Source: Unio delphinus
Lineage: Eukaryota; Mollusca; Bivalvia; Unionida; Unionidae
NCBI GenBank assembly: GCA_029339505.1
Contig: JAQISU010000122.1
Coordinates: forward strand, 10,965,001-11,029,000
Direction: 5' to 3'
DNA length: 64,000 nt
The notes under the pieces are model-generated. The model had not been told where the DNA came from and did no database searches. It saw only the letters and a list, made by a program, of their open reading frames with translations. Below are positions 13,027 through 20,391 of the stretch, in pieces. The first letter of the stretch is position 1, and every line of letters begins with the position of its first letter. A program made the position numbers and the translations under genes.

Positions 13027-13029
13027 TTA

Positions 13030-13443
13030 AGATCTTTCGTAGTAGGGTTTATCAAGTCCAGTCGAAATTCCTGGTTTTGAATCCTGAGTCACAGTGACAG
13101 TTTTTTTGTCCTTAAGAATAGGCTCGTATTTGTCCCTAATGATCCATTTTCCATTATCACGGATAAGAAATTTTATTCGAAAAAAATTTCTTTCTTCCCC
13201 AAGACGTGAGATTATCACTGCTGCTTTTTCATCATTCATGGTAGCGTCAACAACACCATCAATTCGAAATGTTGACCAACAATGAGCTGCCCCATCACGC
13301 TTGAATTCATTAAAACAGTCTCTGATTTTACTAATCAAGGTTCTATCAAGAATTTTATTCTTTGGTGTATCAGAAACTCTATCAAGATTGAATTGAACAC
13401 TTTTCCAAGGCTTAATTTTCGATAATCTCTCGAACTCCTCCAT
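13030..13443 (-). CDS. N-terminal part of the PolB gene
   Basis: An open frame of 138 codons from ATG 13443 to TAA 13027-13029. It has no catalytic motif I recognise; it is charged, with a patch TFRIDGVVDATMND and a strand-rich NFFRIKFLIRDNGKWIIRD. Its frame is identical to that of the next ORF, which continues without a new ATG for 23 codons after the stop, so it looks like the amino-terminal region of one long protein. A divergent small zinc-finger gene begins 24 bp away on the other strand. Confidence 0.65.
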
Positions 13444-13467
13444 ACTATAATTAAAACAAGCATTTAA
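13444..13467. promoter_or_regulatory. Compact divergent intergenic region
   Basis: Only 24 bp separate the start of the polymerase gene (-) and the small Cys-rich gene (+). It is AT-rich with ACTATAATTAAAAC. As with 8447-8463, the short distance implies a shared bidirectional control region; nothing more specific can be read. Confidence 0.3.
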
Positions 13468-13809
13468 ATGAAAGATTTAAGTATAATGAATCATTGCAAA
13501 TGGCTTATGATTGGATCAGTGACACCGTGTAACAAATCATGCAGAAATGAATTCTGTTGGTATCATATGCAAAGCTTTCGTCGTGGAAGCCTTGGTCCGT
13601 TACCCTGTATTCGATGTGGGGTTGGGGTCAGGGGGAGGTCGCAATTATGCGTTATGTGTGGCGGCAAACGATACAGGGAACTAAAACGCTATTATGATAA
13701 AAGAATAAAAAATACTGTCATTGACCCCAACGATGACAAAATAATAAAGACTCCTCAAGATTATATACAGAGACTTATAATTAAACCAAACAATGAATTA
13801 GAAAAATAG
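13468..13809 (+). CDS. Small Cys-rich, probably zinc-binding protein
   Basis: A 113-residue protein (or 107 from the ATG at 13486) with three Cys clusters: PCNKSCRNEFCWYH, PCIRCGVG and LCVMCGGK. These look like two zinc-binding knuckles. A basic segment (KRYRELKRYYDKRIKN) follows. Function unknown; small zinc fingers beside replication genes are common in Polintons and may act as transcription or DNA-binding factors. It is transcribed away from the polymerase gene. Confidence 0.7.
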   Translation: MKDLSIMNHCKWLMIGSVTPCNKSCRNEFCWYHMQSFRRGSLGPLPCIRCGVGVRGRSQLCVMCGGKRYRELKRYYDKRIKNTVIDPNDDKIIKTPQDYIQRLIIKPNNELEK

Positions 13810-15040
13810 TGTTATTATACAAATGAACCAAGAATTCAGACTTCACCCGTGCTTGTTAATTATGAAGCATTCCGTAATGGTATTATCAGAAAATTCGATT
13901 TTCGCGTGTCAAAATACAGTACACGCGTATGTCTATAACACCAAGGGAGACAACTCTTAAATGATATAACCAAGGGAGTTATCATTGTGATTTAGCTTCT
14001 GGGTATTGTTTATAGGAAAAGAAATATTTTCTTTTTTTTTAGTGTTTAAGTCAAATATTCTGTCTCACGTGCGATTAATGCGTATTTCATAAACATAGGA
14101 TGTGATCCGGAGATGCAGGCGTTACAGGATAACACACGTGTATACTTTCTCCCTTAGATTGTGTTAACTTGTTTAATGGGTATTGTGATTCAGCGCTGGG
14201 CATTGTTTTGTAAGAAAAGAAATATTTTCAAACAATTATATTCTTTGTTCTAGTGTTTAATGCAAATATTCTGTCTCATTTAAATACTGTGAAACACCAT
14301 TAATAAGTAATTCAAGAAAATAAAATAGCATACCTTGCAGATTGCTGTAATAATTCCCTTTATATACCATATGAATAGTTACAACATATATACGTTAAAA
14401 AACGTTATTCTTTACAGACGTGAACAGTGGTCTAACGGTATCGTGTTTGGCTTGTAAATCCAGACAATTATTCTTCACATGTTCGCGCCCCATAGCAGAC
14501 AATTGCCTGATGGTGAAACGGGTGGATGTGTTTTTTTCTATTTAATTGAGGGGAGGAAGGCACCCCCTCTGTGTTTTTTACATTCACATAACATGCAAAC
14601 CCATGCTATCAAATTTACGGTAGCGGTGGGTTGTCGGTTTTTGACAACTTACGCAACCATGAATTTGATTTCATGGGTTGCATGTTGAATGTGTAAACAC
14701 ATAAATGCCCTAAAATAAATAACATCCATGGATGTAATTAGCTCTCCGTCACATTTGGGTAGCCCCGTATGGTGTTCAAAATGAATTACCGGCCAAAAAA
14801 AGGTTCGTGGATGCACATTGGGTAACCCCAGAATGAATTATAGGCTAATAGAAACGGTCATAGGGTCATATCTCAAAGAGCAAAAACAAAAAAAAACATT
14901 CTGATATAAAACAGAAACAGAAAAATGCTCTAACAAAGGGACACTATGAAAGACACAAAGGCCTAATAAGGGACCCAATCAATGCAAATAGAACCACAAC
15001 GGCCTATATCAAGGGGGCCAAATGACTGATAATCGCTCAT
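13810..15040. other. Gene-poor central region of the Polinton
   Basis: About 1.2 kb with no convincing ORF, separating the replication half from the virion half. It holds a diverged direct repeat (13998-14068 and 14197-14278, sharing AAAGAAATATTTTC and CAAATATTCTGTCTCA), a second one around 14751-14790 and 14814-14848 (ATTGGGTA-CCCC... with GAATGAATTA), and a tRNA-like element near 14425. It may contain late promoter or origin functions, which is inference. Confidence 0.55.
14421..14493 (+). repeat. tRNA-like sequence with A-box and B-box matches
   Basis: TGGTCTAACGG (14428-14438) fits a Pol III A box, and TGTTCGCGCCC (14480-14490) is a weak B box 52 nt downstream. Between them, GG-cTTGTAAAt-CC resembles an anticodon arm. 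The acceptor and T stems do not pair, so it is not an intact tRNA. It could be a tRNA pseudogene, a SINE head or a Pol III promoter inside the element. Confidence 0.3.
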
Positions 15041-15062
15041 CATGGTTGATATTTATTTTTGT

Positions 15063-15670
15063 CTGCATTTATATTTATATATACAGACTGAATTTTTAAA
15101 AAATATATTTATATATACAGAATTAATTTTAAAAAATATATTTATATATACAGAATTAATTTTAAAAAATATATTTATATATACAGAATTAATTTTAAAA
15201 AATATATTTATATATACAGACTGAATTTTTAAAAAATATATTTATATATACAGACTGAATTTTAAAAAATATATTTATATATACAGACTGAATTTTTAAA
15301 AAATATATTTATATATACAGACTGAATTTTTAAAAAATATATTTATATATACAGACTGAATTTTAAAAAATATATTTTTATATACAGACTGAATTTTTTA
15401 AAAATATATTTATATATACAGACTGAATTTTAAAAAATATATTTATATATACAGAATTAATTTTAAAAAATATATTTATATATACAGAATTAATTTTAAA
15501 AAATATATTTATATATACAGACTGAATTTTTAAAAAATATATTTATATATACAGACTGAATTTTTAAAAAATATATTTATATATACAGACTGAATTTTAA
15601 AAAATATATTTATATATACAGACTGAATTTTTAAAAAATATATTTATATATACAGACTGAATTTTTAAAA
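15063..15670. repeat. AT-rich tandem array, ~33-35 bp unit
   Basis: About 18 copies of a unit built around ATATTTATATATACAG followed by either AATTAATTTTAAAAA or ACTGAATTTTTAAAAA. Copies vary by 1-2 bp in A and T runs and alternate between two subtypes. It lies between the gene-poor region and the first gene of the virion module. The open frame across part of it is an artefact. Confidence 0.95.
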
Positions 15671-15724
15671 TATTAACGGCTCTTTTATTTTTGAAAAATG
15701 AATTAGAAATATGTATTATCATAT

Positions 15725-16081
15725 ATGAATTCTGAAATTATGAATAGCATCATAGTTGAAATTGGAAAATTGAAAAATCAGAATATTAAATTGTCAGATG
15801 GGTTAAATCCTGATCAAATCAAGTCGGATTTTCAGGATATAGAATACGGAGTTAGCACTAACAAGTATATGTTACCAAAGAAATATGCACTCATCAAAAA
15901 AATTCAAAATTCTATTCGAGACTCTCTTGCATTTTCCAGTGAAGTAGATGTGTTTGTTCCGTTATATACTATCGTGGAAGGAATACGAAAAGAATTGGGT
16001 AACGAATATGAATTGAAAAAGGAAGTTAATTCTAAAATTAGAAACTTACGAGCGTTAATTCAAGAAAATGAACTATTTTGA
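15725..16081 (+). CDS. Hypothetical protein, first gene of virion module
   Basis: 118 residues, Lys-, Asn- and Ile-rich, predicted largely helical, with no signal peptide or membrane segment. It starts at ATG 15725 (a second in-frame ATG is at 15740) immediately downstream of the tandem array and ends at TGA. A perfect 8-bp stem, AAAATCTC/GAGATTTT, lies 34 bp past the stop. I do not recognise the family. Position suggests a virion or scaffold role, but that is only context. Confidence 0.55.
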   Translation: MNSEIMNSIIVEIGKLKNQNIKLSDGLNPDQIKSDFQDIEYGVSTNKYMLPKKYALIKKIQNSIRDSLAFSSEVDVFVPLYTIVEGIRKELGNEYELKKEVNSKIRNLRALIQENELF

Positions 16082-16114
16082 TTGACCGGCCCTCAAAAGA
16101 TTTTGTCAGACAGT

Positions 16115-16133
16115 AAAATCTCCTTGAGATTTT
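16115..16133 (+). terminator. Junction hairpin after first virion-module gene
   Basis: AAAATCTC-CTT-GAGATTTT is a perfect 8-bp stem with a 3-nt loop, followed by T-rich sequence. It is one of a series of stems at gene junctions in this module. Its role as a transcript end or processing signal is inferred. Confidence 0.45.
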
Positions 16134-16288
16134 CATTTTTTTTGTCATTTTTTGATTGAATCAGTGAAAATATTTCACACTGCGAAAATAAAAATATTTC
16201 ACAGCAATAAAAAATTGGACCGTTAAGGATGGAATCATCGATGGGGAAAATTGTTTTACAATTGAAAAATGGTTTCTGATTTCAAATA

Positions 16289-17371
16289 ATGGTCAATGAA
16301 GCATTAACGACCCGATTGGCTCGTGAGCGACTAGATGCAATTAAGAAATTTATACCAATTCGCGACTCTGTAAGAAATAAACTGCAACAACGACAGAGTT
16401 TACAAACTGATTTTGCTGCGGGATCTGAAGAGTTGTTTAAACCAGTAACCACAGCAACGAAAGGGGTAGAGCGTGCTATACTGGGAGATGATCCTGACGG
16501 TAAAAGAAAGGAAGAGGGTCTTATTTCTGTACTTGAAAAACTAGCAACGAAAACTGAACAAACTGAAAAAACTGATCCGAAAAAAACGACTGTTTCTCTG
16601 TTGAATAAATTTACTGATCATGCTAAAATATTAATAAAAAAACCTAGTTTATTGAAATCAAAGGATTATCAAGCCTTTGGTAATTTTGCTGCTCAAAGTT
16701 ATAATTCAAAAAAAGATTTTTTAAAGGACGAGTATAAAAATGATAGAATATCAAGTAATGATTGGTTCGATTATTTGTATAAACTAAATAAATGGATTGG
16801 TCGTTTGAATAAGGATGAGATAGGATACAAGGAATTTAAAAAGGGAATTAGTAATTATAAAAGAGAACAAATAGAAGAGCGACAACGAGAAATAGAAGAA
16901 CGGCAAGAACTAAAACGTCAAACACCAACACGTAGACAAACAAGAAGACAAAAAAAACAACAACTACCACCTGATGATGATGATGATTTAGAAGAACGAC
17001 GTCAAACACCAACACGGAGACAAAAAAAACAAGAAGAACCTAAAAAACAACAACTACCACCTGATGATGATGATGATGATACTCTTCATTATTTACAAAC
17101 TACGGATACAGACAAACTAGATGAAGCAGCTGGTTATAGCGGAAGTGGACTGCAAAATCCATGAATTGGAAACACTTGTCCTGATAGTGTTATCAATGAT
17201 ATATCACGATTAGATGTTCTCATCGGAGGAAAACGAGCTGGAAATAACTCTCCAGAAATAATTAATGAAGCAGCTGATATCTGTAAACGGTTATTTGCCG
17301 CCGGTATCATGGATATCAAAACATATCGAGATTTCATTGACGAGTTAGCAAATGGGTATCATAGCGATTAA
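16289..17371 (+). pseudogene. Charged virion-module protein with in-frame TGA
   Basis: The ORF from ATG 16289 gives 291 residues to TGA 17162-17164, after which the same frame stays open for 68 more codons to TAA at 17369-17371. The first part is helical and charged. From residue ~190 it has two copies of an RRQTPTRRQ...QQLPPDDDDD block, a low-complexity basic/acidic region. Just before the TGA is YSGSGLQNP, a possible adenain site. The part after the TGA (NDISRLDVLIGGKRAGNN...) looks like real protein sequence. TGA may be a mutated sense codon, or the downstream piece may be made by read-through. I do not recognise the family; a minor virion or core protein is plausible. Confidence 0.6.
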
Positions 17372-17373
17372 AT

Positions 17374-17395
17374 AACAATTGAAAACACTATTGTT
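17374..17395 (+). terminator. Junction hairpin before core-like gene
   Basis: AACAAT at 17374-17379 pairs with ATTGTT at 17390-17395 around a loop containing TGAAAAC, then T-rich sequence. It is part of the junction series and overlaps the likely promoter region of the next gene. Confidence 0.4.
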
Positions 17396-17404
17396 TTTAT
17401 AATA

Positions 17405-17851
17405 ATGATCGTACACTACAATCATGATAAACCAACCCTCGTCTACGTAGTTAATTCACGGTTTCCAGTTTATAGAGCATACTACGGAGATGGCCTCGGC
17501 AAGACCATTTTAGGATTCTTTTCAAGAACGGCCCCAAAAGTGATGCCGTTAGCTAAACAACTAGGAATGAAAGCCATTGATGTTATTCGTGATAAGGGTA
17601 TTAGTACTGTTGGAGATCTTGCCGGGAAAGCGTTTTCAACTGCGAAGGATAAAATAACATCATTAGTGAGACGAAAAGAGAAACAGGTACCATTGCCATC
17701 TACAGCAGAGAAGCCTGCAAGTGTTAGTAAAATTATAAATAACGCAGTAGATGAAAAACTAGCGTCGATGGTAAATCAAGAGGACCAAAATAATATGACA
17801 GCAAACATGATAGCAGGAAGTGGCTTTAAAAAACCACGACGAAAACGCTAG
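17405..17851 (+). CDS. Small basic core or minor capsid protein (pX/pVI-like)
   Basis: 148 residues with a basic C-terminus (GSGFKKPRRKR). Near residue 25 is YYGDGLGKTILGFFSR, a glycine-rich hydrophobic segment followed by an amphipathic helix, the layout of small adenovirus-like core proteins in adintoviruses. YYGDG and IAGSG both fit the (M/I/L/Y)xGx-G pattern cut by adenain proteases, so the protein may be processed during maturation. It lies 54 bp upstream of the major capsid gene. The identification rests on shape and context, not a specific motif. Confidence 0.6.
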   Translation: MIVHYNHDKPTLVYVVNSRFPVYRAYYGDGLGKTILGFFSRTAPKVMPLAKQLGMKAIDVIRDKGISTVGDLAGKAFSTAKDKITSLVRRKEKQVPLPSTAEKPASVSKIINNAVDEKLASMVNQEDQNNMTANMIAGSGFKKPRRKR

Positions 17852-17857
17852 CGTTTT
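17842..17857 (+). terminator. Perfect 16-bp palindrome over a stop codon
   Basis: AAAACGCTAGCGTTTT is a perfect palindrome that contains the TAG stop (17849-17851) of the basic protein gene. The core ACGCTAGCGT recurs at 21639-21648 before another gene. It may be a terminator or junction signal. Confidence 0.45.
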
Positions 17858-17905
17858 TCACGATGAAATGGAAAATCCGATTTAGACTCTGATAAATAGA
17901 ATAAA

Positions 17906-19327
17906 ATGTTCAAAAGGTCATCTGATCCAGCATTTGATATGGATGCCCCAGTGCGTAAAGATGATTCTGTACGCGATTTTCAATTTTATTCTTATCACGC
18001 AGTACAACCCGATCTCCGATCACGAATTGAACTTCAAGTTCATGATACCAGTAAATACTTTTTGCCTTGTGAAGCGTTTATTGAAGTAGAAGGAGAACTT
18101 GTAACAAATGATGCTGCACATAATGATCCTCCATATGACATTAGCCAAACTACCCGAGCTGGTTTTGTCAATAACGGTATCATGGCGTTATTTGAAAGCG
18201 CTAGATATCTCATTGATGGAAAAGAAATTGAATCCATTGACCGTGAAGTTGATGTGGCTACAACAATCATAGGGTTAGCAAGATATTCTGATGATTATAC
18301 AAGATCAGCGGGTCCATCTATGATGTTTGCAAAGGATATTACTGATAACGCTGAACACAACCAGTATTCTAGAGTCAAGGCAACACGAGCTACAGCACTT
18401 GATCCAGCACCAGCCGGATATGTAAGACCACCTGCTGAATTTGATGTCATAAATACTATTACTACTTACAATCTAGGATTTGCAACACGTGCAGCAACAT
18501 TACAAGGACAGCGTCGACAATTTTCATGTGCAATTCCACCGCATCATATATTCGGATTCTGTAGAAACGTCCAAAAAGTTATTTATGGAGCTAAACACAC
18601 AGTAGCGCTTGTACGAAAGGGTACTGATAATGATGCAATATGGCGTGATGCTGCTGTTCCTGATGGTAAAGTCGTTTTAACAAAACTATCATTGTGGATG
18701 CCAGTGTTAACTCCATCAATCACAGCAGAAGGAAAATTGTTATCATTTATGGACCAAGGAGGAAAGTCGTTATTGAGTTGGTTATCAGTTACTACGGATA
18801 CTAAACAAGACAATGTTGATGGAACATTCACATGGCACCTGGCATCAAAACAAGGGGTTTCAGCTCCACGTCATATATTTATTGCATTACAGAATAATGC
18901 ACGAGTTGGTAATCAAGAACGAAGTCATATGATATTTGATCAGATAGGTGTTAGAGAGGTCTCACTGAGAATAAACGGACAACAGGAACCATCTGAAGAT
19001 GTGCAACTTGATTACGGTCAAAATCATATTGCACGTGTCTATCATAACATGTTGTCATTTATGGCACGTGATCAAAATGTGGATACCGGTTTGCAAATAT
19101 CACAATGGGATTTCAAAAGCCTCTATCCGATTTATTACTTTTCGCTGGAACATCTCGACTTGGTGAGACAATCTGTCGTTGATATACACTTCAGAGCCCG
19201 TGTAACCCGTCCTGGTGGTATTATTAATTATAGAGCGGTTGCTGTCATTCTCAGTGATAAATCAATGCTACTTGAAGGTGTTGGAGGAAGAATGAGAGTG
19301 GTAGATGCACCAGTAGAAAATCTTTGA
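17906..19327 (+). CDS. Major capsid protein (double jelly roll, hexon-like)
   Basis: 473 residues, the length expected of Polinton and adintovirus major capsid proteins. It is strand-rich with two halves. The signature-like stretch FTWHLASKQGVSAPRHIFIALQ (about 307-328) matches the W-x-L...PR-x-I-x-x-x-Q block of this family, followed by SLRINGQQEP and SQWDFKSLYP. No signal peptide or membrane segment. It would form pseudo-hexameric trimers of an icosahedral capsid. The gene is intact and stops with TGA. The next ORF is in the same frame, with a 7-bp stem starting three bases after the TGA. It is the clearest sign that the element is virus-related. Confidence 0.93.
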   Translation: MFKRSSDPAFDMDAPVRKDDSVRDFQFYSYHAVQPDLRSRIELQVHDTSKYFLPCEAFIEVEGELVTNDAAHNDPPYDISQTTRAGFVNNGIMALFESARYLIDGKEIESIDREVDVATTIIGLARYSDDYTRSAGPSMMFAKDITDNAEHNQYSRVKATRATALDPAPAGYVRPPAEFDVINTITTYNLGFATRAATLQGQRRQFSCAIPPHHIFGFCRNVQKVIYGAKHTVALVRKGTDNDAIWRDAAVPDGKVVLTKLSLWMPVLTPSITAEGKLLSFMDQGGKSLLSWLSVTTDTKQDNVDGTFTWHLASKQGVSAPRHIFIALQNNARVGNQERSHMIFDQIGVREVSLRINGQQEPSEDVQLDYGQNHIARVYHNMLSFMARDQNVDTGLQISQWDFKSLYPIYYFSLEHLDLVRQSVVDIHFRARVTRPGGIINYRAVAVILSDKSMLLEGVGGRMRVVDAPVENL

Positions 19328-19330
19328 TTG

Positions 19331-19347
19331 AAAATCCGAAGGATTTT
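19331..19347 (+). terminator. Junction hairpin directly after capsid stop
   Basis: AAAATCC-GAA-GGATTTT, a 7-bp stem with a 3-nt loop, starts three bases after the capsid TGA and follows the word TTGAAAA. It is part of the junction series; a read-through stimulator is a less likely alternative. Confidence 0.45.
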
Positions 19348-19396
19348 TCCATTAGAATCAATCTGTATTTGTATAATTTCATATAGTAATATCAAT

Positions 19397-19921
19397 GTGT
19401 CATTGACACCTGGTCAGTTAAAAAAATTGCAATCAAAATCCGCTAAACAATGTGGAACCACAATCACGTTGAAACCTAATCAAATGAATGGCGGGGCAAA
19501 TAAATTATCGCTGACAACTCGTCAAGTGAAACATTTCAATGATGCTTTCAAGGATAAAAAAGGAGTTCAGATCACACTCTCTTCGGCTGCTATCAAAAAT
19601 ATGATAAAAATAGGTGATATATTTCCGTTGTTTGCTGCAATACCAGCATTGGTTGCGGCAGCAGCCCCAGCAGTAGCAAAAGCGGCCGCATTGGGGGTAG
19701 TTGGAGGCTTGGGAACAAAAGCGGTACAGAGCATTGCTGAATCATATGAACCGAAGAAAGGTCAAGGGTATAAAAAAAAGGGAAAGGGTCTAAGACTACC
19801 AGGAACCCCGTATTCATGGTACAGCGGAAAGGGTCTAAGACTACCAGGAACCCCGTATTCATGGTACAGCGGGAGATCCGTTCACGGATCAGGCCTGAGA
19901 CTACCAGGAACGGTTTATTAA
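19397..19921 (+). CDS. Minor capsid protein with membrane-active segment and C-terminal repeats
   Basis: The open frame runs from the capsid TGA to 19921, but homologous-looking sequence begins at VSLTPGQLKKLQ, at a GTG codon (19397). An ATG two bases upstream (19395) is out of frame, so the start may be damaged, or GTG or capsid read-through may be used. SLTPGQ and SLTTRQ units are followed by a hydrophobic, Ala/Gly-rich segment (FPLFAAIPALVAAAAPAVAK) like minor capsid proteins that disrupt membranes. The C-terminus carries three GLRLPGT...Y repeats, two of them exact 45-bp DNA copies (19781-19870). Sites YSGKG and VHGSG fit adenain cleavage. About 174 residues. Confidence 0.65.
   Translation: MSLTPGQLKKLQSKSAKQCGTTITLKPNQMNGGANKLSLTTRQVKHFNDAFKDKKGVQITLSSAAIKNMIKIGDIFPLFAAIPALVAAAAPAVAKAAALGVVGGLGTKAVQSIAESYEPKKGQGYKKKGKGLRLPGTPYSWYSGKGLRLPGTPYSWYSGRSVHGSGLRLPGTVY
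19781..19870 (+). repeat. Two exact 45-bp tandem copies in minor capsid gene
   Basis: GGAAAGGGTCTAAGACTACC begins both copies (19781 and 19826); they are identical over 45 bp and encode the GKGLRLPGTPYSWYS unit. The identity suggests a recent duplication. Confidence 0.95.
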
Positions 19922-19971
19922 TTGAGGAACCTATGGTTCCCAAATCTTCAATTTCCGAACCAATGGTTCCA

Positions 19972-20385
19972 ATGTCCAATTTTGATTTAATGGATGCTGC
20001 TAAAAAACTAGTGATTAAAAATTTCAGAGGTGTTTTTATGAAAGATCAATTACCACATCAACCAAACAAAATTGAAACAGGTATTATTAATCTCGATAAC
20101 AGCACCGGACCTGGAACTCACTGGGTTGCATACGCTATTGATCCACGTGGGATTGTCTATTTTGATTCATATGGATTAGCCCCACCAAAAGAGTTTATGC
20201 GTTATATAAAAACCCTTCCAATGAAGACTTGGTATTCTACGCTACCAACACAACGAATCAATGACCCACCAATATGCGGCAGTGAAGTATTAAATGTCCT
20301 TGACGCTATTTCAGCATCTAGAAAATCACCACACATTGTCGTAAATGACTACACTAGTAATCGCTTTTTAGAGAGAGATATATAA
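19972..20385 (+). CDS. Adenain-like cysteine protease
   Basis: 137 residues from ATG 19972, chosen because MSNFDLMDAAKKL is the usual kind of start and the frame upstream only shadows the minor capsid repeats. The Ulp1/adenain fold is indicated by H50 (GTHWVAY), D65 (VYFDSYG), Q94 and C102 (PPICGSE), the His-Asp-Cys triad with its oxyanion Gln. Such proteases cut capsid and core precursors at (M/I/L)xGx-G during virion maturation, and several neighbours contain matching sites. The gene is intact and ends 6 bp before the next ATG. Confidence 0.93.
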   Translation: MSNFDLMDAAKKLVIKNFRGVFMKDQLPHQPNKIETGIINLDNSTGPGTHWVAYAIDPRGIVYFDSYGLAPPKEFMRYIKTLPMKTWYSTLPTQRINDPPICGSEVLNVLDAISASRKSPHIVVNDYTSNRFLERDI

Positions 20386-20391
20386 AATATC

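Larger units (their letters stand above)
9947..13443 (-). pseudogene. PolB + SF1 helicase + HNH gene, interrupted three times
   Basis: Four minus-strand ORFs line up as one gene of about 1,160 codons. An N-terminal part (13443-13030) ends at TAA (13027-13029) but the same frame continues straight on to about 12300-12340. There a -1-type frame change leads into the polymerase palm ORF. That ORF ends at TGA (11381-11383), and again the same frame continues for five codons into the helicase-HNH ORF. Neighbouring genes of the element are open, so the damage is concentrated here. Protein-primed PolB is the element's replicase. The tail-fused SF1 helicase and HNH nuclease are not part of the standard Polinton polymerase. 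Either the gene is dead and the copy was mobilised in trans, or some interruptions are recoded; the former is simpler. Confidence 0.85.

Noticed and set aside
13027..13029. Intron that removes the TAA in the polymerase gene
   Set aside because: I found no donor-acceptor pair around it that would keep the frame.
14479..14688. 69-codon ORF in the Polinton centre
   Set aside because: Composition is unlike the element's proteins and it overlaps the tRNA-like sequence.
15063..15670. CRISPR-like array
   Set aside because: Units are contiguous with no unique spacers, in an animal genome; it is a simple tandem repeat.
11381..17164. Alternative genetic code with TGA as Trp
   Set aside because: TGG encodes Trp throughout intact genes and TGA ends several genes (16081, 19327, 21600). 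Local mutation or read-through explains the two internal TGAs better.
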